Positions 15,427 through 21,600 of a stretch of 21,600 bases of DNA are shown piece by piece (position 1 is the first letter of the stretch; each line of letters opens with the position of its first letter). This DNA is from a virus, in IMG/VR virus record IMGVR_UViG_3300034112_001137, positions 1-21,600 of that record. One strand, written 5' to 3'. The notes under the pieces were generated by a model. The model searched no databases. It saw nothing but the letters and a program-made list of their open reading frames with translations, and was not told the DNA's origin. The position numbers and the translations under genes are program-made.

Positions 15427-17517
15427 ATGACAAAAATTCAAAACTTTAAACAATCCTCAGATTACTTTGATGAGAAGCCAATGGTATTGCTTGAGCCAAA
15501 TGCAGATAGCGCTTTAATAGAAAACCCATACGAAAATTTTATAGCTATTTCTAGATATGCTAGATGGATACCAGATTTAAATAGAAGAGAAACATGGAAA
15601 GAAACCGTAGATAGATATTTTTCTTTTATGCTAAACAACCTAAAAGAAAATTTTGATTATACTCCAGACGAGATACTTCTTTCAAATCTTAAAGATGCTG
15701 TATACAAGAGAAATGTAATGCCTTCTATGAGAGCTGTTATGACTTCTGGTCCCGCCCTAGAAAGAGATAACGTTGCTGGATACAATTGTTCGTATTTGCC
15801 AGTTGATCACCCAAGAGCATTTGACGAAACTATGTATATATTGATGTGTGGCTCTGGAGTTGGTTTCTCAGTAGAATATAAGTACATTAATAAGCTTCCT
15901 TCAATCCCTCAAACTTTGGAAAAAGTTTCTGACGTTATTGTTGTAGAAGATTCTAAAACAGGCTGGGCAACAGCCTACAAGATGCTTTTAAAAAGCCTAT
16001 GGGATGGAAAGATTCCATCCTTTGATGTTACAAAAGTTAGACCAGCTGGTGCAAGGCTTAAAACCATGGGCGGAAGATCATCTGGACCGCAGCCCCTTGT
16101 AAACTTATTTGATTTTACTATTGCAAAGTTTAAAAATGCAGCAGGAAGACAACTTAAGCCAATTGAAGCGCATGACATAATGTGTAAGATTGGCGAGGTT
16201 GTTGTTGTTGGAGGAGTTCGCAGATCAGCTATGATTTCTCTTTCTAATATAAACGATATAGAAATGGCTCAAGCAAAATCTGGAAACTGGTGGGAACACA
16301 ATCCACAACGTGCTCTTTCAAATAATTCTGTAGCATATTCTAGAAAGCCAGATATGGAGCAGTTTATTTCTGAATGGAAATCGCTATACGATTCAAAATC
16401 TGGAGAGCGAGGAATCTATAATGTTGCAGCAGCACAAAAACAAGCTGCATTGAGCGGGAGAGACCCAGAGATACACTACGGAACTAATCCCTGCTCAGAA
16501 ATCATATTAAGACCAAATCAGTTCTGTAACTTGTCAGAAGTTGTTATTCGTGAAGATGATAACGAAGAGTCTGTTTCTAGAAAAGTAGAGCTTGCTTCAA
16601 TACTTGGTACATGGCAATCTACACTAACAAACTTTAAGTACATAAGAGATGTTTGGAGAAAAAATACAGAAGAAGAAAGACTGCTTGGCGTATCTTTAAC
16701 TGGTCAGTTTGGAAATTCTTATTTTTCTGGAAAATATCAAGCACATAAAAAAGAAGGTTATACATGTAGGTACGCATGTCCTGGAAATTGCGAAAATTTA
16801 GATCACATTAAAGAAGATGATCACCTTCGACTAGAACATGCCCTACAAAGACTAAAGACCAGAGCTAACGAAGCAAATAAAAAAGAGGCATTAAATATTG
16901 GCATAAATCCTTCTGCTTCTGTTACATGTGTAAAGCCTTCTGGAACAGTTTCACAGCTTACTGGAGTTTCTTCTGGCATGCATCCTTGGCACTCAGAATA
17001 TTACATAAGAACAGTTCGTGGCTCAAAAGGAGATCCAATTTCAATTTTTCTTAAAGAGATTGGAATACCAGTAGAAGACGATGTTATGAAGCCAACCGAA
17101 ACTTATGTTTTTTCTTTTCCTGTAAAGGCACCAGAAGGTGCTACACTTAGAAAAGACCTTACAGCCATAGAGCACCTTGAGCTTTGGATGATATACCAAA
17201 AGGCTTGGTGCGATCATAAGCCATCAATTACAGTATCTGTAAAAGACGAAGAGTGGATGGAAGTGGGTTCCTGGGTATATAAAAACTTTGACGATCTTTC
17301 TGGAATTTCTTTTCTTCCATACTCTGATCACTCTTACAAGCAAGCCCCATACCAAGAGGTTTCAAAAGAAGAATATGAAGATCTGGTATCAAAGATGCCT
17401 AAAAGCATTAGATGGGAAGATTTATCTTTCTACGAGCTAGAAGATGGCACTTCTACAAATGCAACGCTTGCATGTAGCTCTGATGGTAATTGCGAATTGG
17501 TAGATATTAGCGCATAG
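15427..17517 (+). CDS. nrdJ: Class II (adenosylcobalamin-dependent) ribonucleoside-triphosphate reductase
   Basis: 696 residues, monomeric RTPR type. It reduces ribonucleoside triphosphates to deoxy forms with B12 radical chemistry, without oxygen. Landmarks: PSMRAVMTSGPALERDNVAG then YNCSYLPV (C121), the radical-site NPCSEIIL (C356) and FCNLSEV (C367), and the C-terminal redox pair ACSSDGNCELV. The 11-residue gap C356-C367 equals C408-C419 of the Lactobacillus leichmannii enzyme, whose partner C119 matches C121. The C-terminal Cys pair is CxxxxxC, one residue wider than in that enzyme. It supplies dNTPs for phage DNA and makes the phage depend on host cobalamin. The start is set by GGCGG...AAAGAG upstream. 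No intein is visible. Confidence 0.95.
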   Translation: MTKIQNFKQSSDYFDEKPMVLLEPNADSALIENPYENFIAISRYARWIPDLNRRETWKETVDRYFSFMLNNLKENFDYTPDEILLSNLKDAVYKRNVMPSMRAVMTSGPALERDNVAGYNCSYLPVDHPRAFDETMYILMCGSGVGFSVEYKYINKLPSIPQTLEKVSDVIVVEDSKTGWATAYKMLLKSLWDGKIPSFDVTKVRPAGARLKTMGGRSSGPQPLVNLFDFTIAKFKNAAGRQLKPIEAHDIMCKIGEVVVVGGVRRSAMISLSNINDIEMAQAKSGNWWEHNPQRALSNNSVAYSRKPDMEQFISEWKSLYDSKSGERGIYNVAAAQKQAALSGRDPEIHYGTNPCSEIILRPNQFCNLSEVVIREDDNEESVSRKVELASILGTWQSTLTNFKYIRDVWRKNTEEERLLGVSLTGQFGNSYFSGKYQAHKKEGYTCRYACPGNCENLDHIKEDDHLRLEHALQRLKTRANEANKKEALNIGINPSASVTCVKPSGTVSQLTGVSSGMHPWHSEYYIRTVRGSKGDPISIFLKEIGIPVEDDVMKPTETYVFSFPVKAPEGATLRKDLTAIEHLELWMIYQKAWCDHKPSITVSVKDEEWMEVGSWVYKNFDDLSGISFLPYSDHSYKQAPYQEVSKEEYEDLVSKMPKSIRWEDLSFYELEDGTSTNATLACSSDGNCELVDISA

Positions 17518-17526
17518 TGGTACAAT
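17497..17526 (+). promoter_or_regulatory. Possible late promoter before the structural genes
   Basis: TTGGTA, 18 bases, TACAAT with extended TGG, overlapping the end of the reductase gene; predicted start near 17533. Confidence 0.5.
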
Positions 17527-17533
17527 AATATAA

Positions 17534-17571
17534 TTGGGTTAAAGCCCAAAATTACTAGGCAACCCGCCTAG
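17534..17571 (+). other. Two hairpins in the leader of the holin-like gene
   Basis: TTGGG/CCCAA (17534-17549) and CTAGGC-AACCC-GCCTAG (17555-17571), just before the AAGGAGG site. No U-run follows either, so a leader or mRNA-stability role is more likely than termination. Confidence 0.45.
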
Positions 17572-17589
17572 AAATAAGGAGGATCAAAA

Positions 17590-17823
17590 ATGGCAAAAGC
17601 TAAAGAAGATCTTAATGGAGATGGAAAGGTTACAATGCAAGAGAAGATTCTAGCAGCACTAGCAAGTTATGGACGTCATTTTCTAGGAGCGGCAATTGCT
17701 CTATATATGACAGGCAACACCAGCCCAAGAGACCTACTACTTGGCGGATTCGCTGCCACAGCACCCGTAATTTTGAAAGCACTTAACCCTAATGAATCAT
17801 CATTTGGGTTTACCAACAAGTAA
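17590..17823 (+). CDS. Holin-like small membrane protein with EF-hand loop
   Basis: 77 residues. The N-terminus has a canonical 12-residue calcium loop, DLNGDGKVTMQE (residues 7-18: D, N, D and E at positions 1, 3, 5 and 12). Two hydrophobic segments follow, around residues 31-43 (FLGAAIALYMTG) and 49-66 (LLLGGFAATAPVILKAL), then a polar tail. Similar small proteins in actinophages are often called holins or membrane proteins. An AAGGAGG site lies eight bases before the ATG. It sits between the reductase and the tail genes. Calcium binding and hole formation are inferences from motif and size. Confidence 0.75.
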   Translation: MAKAKEDLNGDGKVTMQEKILAALASYGRHFLGAAIALYMTGNTSPRDLLLGGFAATAPVILKALNPNESSFGFTNK

Positions 17824-17842
17824 ACAAAAATAGTCGATTAGA

Positions 17843-17876
17843 AATACTCCTGTGCTAAAATTAGTACAGGAGTATT
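17843..17876 (+). repeat. Near-perfect 34-bp inverted repeat
   Basis: Two 16-base arms (AATACTCCTGTGCTAA and TTAGTACAGGAGTATT) around AA, with one G-U. It would form a very stable hairpin between the holin-like gene and the next ribosome site; the outer right arm holds GGAG. It could be a terminator without U-run, an RNase site or a protein-binding site. Confidence 0.7.
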
Positions 17877-17898
17877 CCTATTTAGGAGACTATGGCAA

Positions 17899-18246
17899 AT
17901 GGCAGGACAAAAGAATTTCGAAGTAGATCAAAATGCAACATTTAGTTTTATAGTAGAATATAAAGACGAAAATGACGATGCAATTGATCTTACTGGTGCA
18001 TCTGCAAAGATGCAGGTGCGTGATACAAAGGGCGGCAATAAATTAGCTGTTACACTAACATCACCATCTGGCGGAATTACAATTGATGGACCTAATGGTA
18101 AATTAACTGTAAAAATGACACCAACACAAACAAGCAAAATCTTTTATCCTAAATCATCTTATGATGTTATGGTTGTAGATTCTAATGGGAATAAAATAAA
18201 GCTCCTTGAAGGGTTTATGACCCTAAATAGATCGGTAACTATTTAA
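17899..18246 (+). CDS. BppU-like N-domain / Ig-like tail or baseplate protein
   Basis: 115 residues. The pattern FSFIVEYKDENDDAIDLTGA then SAKMQVRDTKGG and SYDVMVVDSNGNKIKLLEG is that of the small beta-sandwich found at the start of phage baseplate proteins (BppU-N-like) and other fibre adaptors. It is probably a virion protein linking fibres to the tail. The stop overlaps the next gene's ATG. An AGGAG lies upstream; an out-of-frame ATG at 17892 is not used. Confidence 0.7.
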   Translation: MAGQKNFEVDQNATFSFIVEYKDENDDAIDLTGASAKMQVRDTKGGNKLAVTLTSPSGGITIDGPNGKLTVKMTPTQTSKIFYPKSSYDVMVVDSNGNKIKLLEGFMTLNRSVTI

Positions 18247-18686
18247 TGACTGAATCCGTAGTTGTTCGAGAGCAAATAAATAAAATAGTAATTTCTTCTC
18301 CAGGTCCACAAGGACCAAGAGGAAGAACCATTCTAAATGGAAATGGGGATCCAGCAGCAAATTTGGGTCTTACTGGAGATTTTTACTTTGATATGCTTTC
18401 AGCTGCATTTCACGGACCAAAGCTTTCTGATTTAAATTGGTCGGGAGCAAGCAAAATATTTTTAACAAACAATACGCTAGCCTATCCTTGGGAGCTAACT
18501 CAAGTTACTGGTCCTTTGTCTGGAGTGTATTCTGTTGTTATTAATCACGGGCTAGGGTATCAACCAAACGTAACAGTTAAGTCTAGCGCTGGAGATATTT
18601 TGGAAACTGGAATAGACTACAATAGTACTAATCAAATAACACTGACTATGGCTCAACCATTTTCAGGGACAGCATACCTGTCATAA
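18246..18686 (+). CDS. Tail-fibre-type protein with short collagen-like motif
   Basis: 146 residues. The N-terminus MTESVVVREQINKIVISSPG leads into GPQGPRGRT, a two-triplet collagen-like (Gly-Pro-X) segment often seen near the start of phage fibres. The C-terminal ~65 residues (YSVVINHGLGYQPNVTVKSS, ...GDILETGIDY, ITLTMAQPFSGTAYLS) form a beta domain typical of fibre ends. Presumed to contribute to receptor binding. It directly follows the previous gene (shared base) and precedes the larger fibre. Confidence 0.75.
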   Translation: MTESVVVREQINKIVISSPGPQGPRGRTILNGNGDPAANLGLTGDFYFDMLSAAFHGPKLSDLNWSGASKIFLTNNTLAYPWELTQVTGPLSGVYSVVINHGLGYQPNVTVKSSAGDILETGIDYNSTNQITLTMAQPFSGTAYLS

Positions 18687-18697
18687 GGAGATAGCAA

Positions 18698-19978
18698 ATG
18701 GCAAGAAAATTTTTAGTTAGCGTTGATCTCAACAAGAATGAGTTGCTCAATGCTAGAATCCAAAACTTAGGCGCAGCGCCTTCAAATCCAGTATCTGGTC
18801 AGATTTACTATAACACTGGAACAAATGTTCTTTACTTCTATAATGGCACTGAGTGGACACCAGCATCTGGTTCTACTGAAGTAATTCAAGATGTTATTGG
18901 ATCTTCCGTAATAGCTGGTACAGCTTTAACATCAACATATAACGATGTTGCAGGAACAACTACATTAAATCTTAATGATACAGCAGTAACTGCTGGATCA
19001 TACGGATCAACAACAGCAATTCCTACATTTACAGTTGACGCTCAAGGTCGTTTGACTGCAGCTGGAACAGTAAACGTAGCAACTAATCTTTCAGTTGCTG
19101 GAGATACAGGAACAGATACAGTTGACCTTCTTACAGATACTCTTACAGTAGCTGGCGGAGAGGGAATTGACGTAGCTGTAACAAATAATACAATTACAAT
19201 TTCAGCAGAAAACGCAACATATACAAATAAGGGTGTAGCAAGTTTCGATGCAAGCGACTTTACAGTTGTAGGTGGCGAGGTATCTCTTAATAAAGATCCA
19301 GTAATTACTCTTTCAGGAGATGTAACTGGTTCTGCAACAATGACCAATTTGGGCGATGTTACAATATCAACAACAATTGAGCCAAACTCAGTTGCTCTTG
19401 GTGCTGACACGACTGGAAGCTATGTTTCAACAATTGTTGGAACATCTGGAGAAATTACAGTTTCAGGATCTGGATCAGAATCAGCAGCAGTAACTATTGG
19501 CTTGCCAGATGATGTAACAGTTACTGGTAACTTAAGCATTGGTGGAAACCTTGATGTTCAAGGATCTATTAACTCTATAAGCACAACAGAAGTTAATATT
19601 GTTGACAATAAAGTTGTTCTTAATACAAATGTTACTGGAGCTCCATCATCAGATGCTGGTCTTAAGGTAAACCGTGGAACCTCTGCAGATGTAGAAGTTT
19701 TATGGAATGAGGCGGCAGACCAATGGACATTAACAAATGACGGCACAAATTATCATGAGATAACAAGAAAATATAAGACTACACTAAATACATCAGCAAC
19801 ATCTTATACAGTTACACACAATTTAGGCACAAAAGATGTAGTGGTTTCTATATATGAAGTAGCATCACCATTTGCAGAAATATTTGCAGATGTTGAGCAT
19901 ACATCAGATTCAGATATAACTATTAAATTTGCAGTTGCACCAACAGCTGGAGAATATAGAGTAGTTGTAATAGGATAA
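18698..19978 (+). CDS. Tail fibre protein
   Basis: 426 residues, rich in Thr, Ser, Val, Asn and Gly, low in charge. The N-terminus MARKFLVSVDLNKNELLNAR is followed by a trimer-like element QIYYNTGTNVLYFYNGTEW. The centre consists of beta-rich repeats (TFTVDAQGRLTAAGTVN, VTGNLSIGGNLDVQGSI). The C-terminal domain, KTTLNTSATSYTVTHNLGTK then DVVVSIYEV, resembles the 'HNLGT' fibre tip modules. It presumably forms a trimeric fibre that binds the host surface. An AAGGAG site precedes the ATG. The QGRL.AAG and NLDVQGS elements are shared with many environmental phage fibres. Confidence 0.85.
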   Translation: MARKFLVSVDLNKNELLNARIQNLGAAPSNPVSGQIYYNTGTNVLYFYNGTEWTPASGSTEVIQDVIGSSVIAGTALTSTYNDVAGTTTLNLNDTAVTAGSYGSTTAIPTFTVDAQGRLTAAGTVNVATNLSVAGDTGTDTVDLLTDTLTVAGGEGIDVAVTNNTITISAENATYTNKGVASFDASDFTVVGGEVSLNKDPVITLSGDVTGSATMTNLGDVTISTTIEPNSVALGADTTGSYVSTIVGTSGEITVSGSGSESAAVTIGLPDDVTVTGNLSIGGNLDVQGSINSISTTEVNIVDNKVVLNTNVTGAPSSDAGLKVNRGTSADVEVLWNEAADQWTLTNDGTNYHEITRKYKTTLNTSATSYTVTHNLGTKDVVVSIYEVASPFAEIFADVEHTSDSDITIKFAVAPTAGEYRVVVIG

Positions 19979-19987
19979 GGATTCTAA

Positions 19988-20362
19988 ATGGCTAAAAAGT
20001 TTAAATCCCTACTCAACCTCCTTACACTTGCAGAAGACCCAATTTATGGTTCATCTGGAGATGTATACTTTAATGTTACAAGTAAGAACATTAAGATATA
20101 CAATGGTAGTGTTTGGGTTGACTTAACTCCAGCCTCTAAAGATCCCGCCCCATTTTATATGCACACACACTCCTATGATGGAAATGTTCATACAGTTAAC
20201 TTAAATGAAACTGTATATTTTGATAATTTAAATCAAAATTCTGGAGTTGAAGAAACAGTTCCTGTTATAATTGGCATAGACGGTGGTTCTCCAACATCAT
20301 CGTATACAAATGCAAGTTACACGCAACTAACACTGTTGGATGGAGGACAAATTGGCAACTAG
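19988..20362 (+). CDS. Fibre-associated 124-aa protein
   Basis: MAKKFKSLLNLLTLAEDPIY then GSSGDVYFNVTSKNIKIYNGSVWVDL, the same GDVYFNTTTKNIKVYNG-type module that opens the larger fibre (QIYYNTGTNVLYFYNGTEW). It continues with a His-rich segment (YMHTHSYDGNVHTVNL) that could bind metal. Probably a minor tail or fibre protein. It overlaps the next gene by 11 bases. Confidence 0.72.
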   Translation: MAKKFKSLLNLLTLAEDPIYGSSGDVYFNVTSKNIKIYNGSVWVDLTPASKDPAPFYMHTHSYDGNVHTVNLNETVYFDNLNQNSGVEETVPVIIGIDGGSPTSSYTNASYTQLTLLDGGQIGN

Positions 20363-20903
20363 CTACCCAACATCAAAAGATAACTTTACAAATCCTGCTG
20401 CAACCGAATCAATGGAAGGCCACGCAACGCTGCATGGTAATGTCAATGATGCAATTGAAGCAATTGAAAATAAGCTTGGTGTAAATAATTCACAAGATGT
20501 AAACTCAATAGACTACAAGGTAAGTCAGCTTCAGGCAAACCTATCCACTCTAGATGCAGAAAATGCTTCAGAGCTTTTGGGACTGGACGGGAACAATGAT
20601 CTTACTATAGACGGTATAGAAAATAAAACAATTATAGATTCATTCTCAAAGACAGTATACAAGACAGTTAGATACGCACTACAGATTGATAAGTCTGTTG
20701 GAAATCTAACACATACTTCAACTATTGTTTTGCTTAACGATGGAACCAATGTTTACATATCAGAATCAGACATCGTATCAAACACAGATTTATCACTAGC
20801 CACAGTCACTTTTGAAGAAAATAGCGGTATAATAAGTCTATGCGTAACACCTGTTTCAGGATCAATAAAGGTAAGATATTTTAGAACAGCATTAAAAGCA
20901 TAA
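20352..20903 (+). CDS. Minor tail/fibre protein with TTG start
   Basis: 183 residues. I start at TTG (20352), reading MATSYPTSKDNFTNPAATES, because TGGAGG stands five bases before it and the MATSYPTS...FTNP N-terminus, followed by HATLHGNVNDAIEAIENKLG, is a known start for actinophage minor tail proteins. The ATG at 20340 has no ribosome site. The helical DAIEAIENKLG segment is followed by a beta-rich C-terminus ending VRYFRTALKA. It is part of the tail/fibre gene series. Confidence 0.78.
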   Translation: MATSYPTSKDNFTNPAATESMEGHATLHGNVNDAIEAIENKLGVNNSQDVNSIDYKVSQLQANLSTLDAENASELLGLDGNNDLTIDGIENKTIIDSFSKTVYKTVRYALQIDKSVGNLTHTSTIVLLNDGTNVYISESDIVSNTDLSLATVTFEENSGIISLCVTPVSGSIKVRYFRTALKA

Positions 20904-20929
20904 AAAAGCAGTAAAAGGGAGTCATATCA

Positions 20930-21600
20930 ATGGCAACAGTAAACAAAAACTTTAGAATTAAAAATGGTCTGATCGTTGAGGGTGCTACAGCTACCGTTAA
21001 CGGTTTTGATGTATTAACCAAGGCACAGGCAGACCAAGACTACATTGTTGGTATTATTGGCGGTACAGCAACTTCAGCCAATACAGCAAATACCGTAGTA
21101 AAACGCGATGCCAATGGCAACTTCGCCGCAGGAACAATTACTGCTACATTTGTTGGCAACCTTACTGGTGATGTAACAGGTACAGTTTCAAGTCTTGCAA
21201 ATCACGATACAGCAGACCTTGCAGAAAATGCAGCAAACAAATACTTCACAGATGCTCGTGCACTTTCAGCAACAGCCGCAGCATACGATGCAGCAGGCTC
21301 AGCAGCAGCAGCGCAATCAGCAGCAATTACTGCAGCAGGAACAGATGCAACAACTAAGGTAGCAGCAGAAGCAGCACTTAGAGTATCAGGCGACGCAGCT
21401 TCAGTATCAACTGCATCAGCAGATGCAACATCTAAGGCTAACGCAGCTCAAGCAGCAGCTATCTCAACTGCATCAGCAGATGCAACATCTAAGGCTAACG
21501 CAGCACAGTCAGCAGCAGAAGCAACTGCAGCAGCAGATGCTACAACAAAGGCTAACGCAGCTCAAGCAGCAGCTATTTCGGCAGCAGCATCAGATGCTAC
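20930..21600 (+). CDS. Ala-rich repeat fibre protein, 3' end outside window
   Basis: At least 223 residues; the frame is open at the window end. The start MATVNKNFRIKNGLIVEGAT and VVKRDANGNFAAGTITATFV are standard fibre elements. After about residue 130 the protein becomes Ala/Ser/Asp-rich with a 19-residue repeat (SADATSKANAAQAAAIS type), predicted to form a long helical coiled-coil rod. An AAAGGGAG site precedes the ATG. Confidence 0.85.
   Translation, partial: MATVNKNFRIKNGLIVEGATATVNGFDVLTKAQADQDYIVGIIGGTATSANTANTVVKRDANGNFAAGTITATFVGNLTGDVTGTVSSLANHDTADLAENAANKYFTDARALSATAAAYDAAGSAAAAQSAAITAAGTDATTKVAAEAALRVSGDAASVSTASADATSKANAAQAAAISTASADATSKANAAQSAAEATAAADATTKANAAQAAAISAAASDA
21407..21600 (+). 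repeat. 57-bp tandem repeat (19-codon unit)
   Basis: Units begin at 21407, 21464, 21521 and 21578, each beginning (A/T)C-type ACTGCA/GCAGCA and holding GATGCAACA-TCTAAGGCTAACGCA. The first two are almost identical, the later ones more diverged. Codon-aligned, so it lengthens the protein rod; copy number may vary between relatives. Confidence 0.85.

Noticed and set aside
19042-19746. Minus-strand frames inside the large fibre gene (19042-19410, 19558-19746)
   Set aside because: The fibre frame has clear family motifs; the opposite frames arise from its Thr/Val-rich codons.

Overview
The window looks like part of the genome of a tailed phage (siphovirus-like gene content) that infects a low-GC actinobacterium, possibly a freshwater lineage. 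The evidence is: short overlapping genes; actinophage-type families (a DUF932 protein, a DUF7455-like zinc ribbon, an Api92/YubB-like protein and a 'MGDRANF' protein); Shine-Dalgarno sites of the form (A)GAAAGG(AG), which fit the CCUCCUUUCU tail of actinobacterial 16S rRNA; probable leaderless genes; tRNAs; a class II ribonucleotide reductase; and fibre genes. Host and family are inferred without a database search.

Layout. (1) Positions 1-10531, all leftward: about 33 small, mostly unknown genes in short operons, many joined by ATGA or TAATG overlaps, plus tRNA-Asp(GUC). (2) 10788-13613, rightward: three different 2-oxoglutarate/Fe(II) oxygenases, with three tiny membrane proteins and tRNA-Ile(UAU) between the first and second. 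(3) 13691-15220, leftward: a lysozyme/transglycosylase-like protein followed by five small genes, ending at a clear terminator. (4) 15427 to the end, rightward: AdoCbl-dependent ribonucleotide reductase, a holin-like protein with an EF-hand loop, then tail-fibre/baseplate-type genes. The last gene is Ala-rich, carries a 57-bp tandem repeat and runs off the window.

The most striking feature is regulatory. The leftward arm carries 14 copies (P1-P14) of one promoter design. Each has a (T/A)TGTCAG box, then exactly 11 bp to a TATAAT-like -10, which is usually extended (TGn) and usually followed by an AACGAAAGG ribosome site. Ten copies have a CRP/GlxR-type palindrome (TGTGA-N6-TCACA) upstream. 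Nine of these are centred near -64, -74 or -85 from the predicted start, about one helical turn apart, and one is at -81.5. Four copies also carry a pair of DnaA boxes (TTATCCACA type) 21-23 bp apart, next to GC-rich hairpins. I read this as a phage regulon that combines a host CRP-like activator, a non-standard -35 contact similar in geometry to T4 MotA middle promoters, and DnaA binding.

Right-arm genes instead use ordinary sigma-A-like promoters. Several genes have the -10 six or seven bases before ATG, predicting leaderless mRNAs (4127-, 10788+, 12067+, 13852-).
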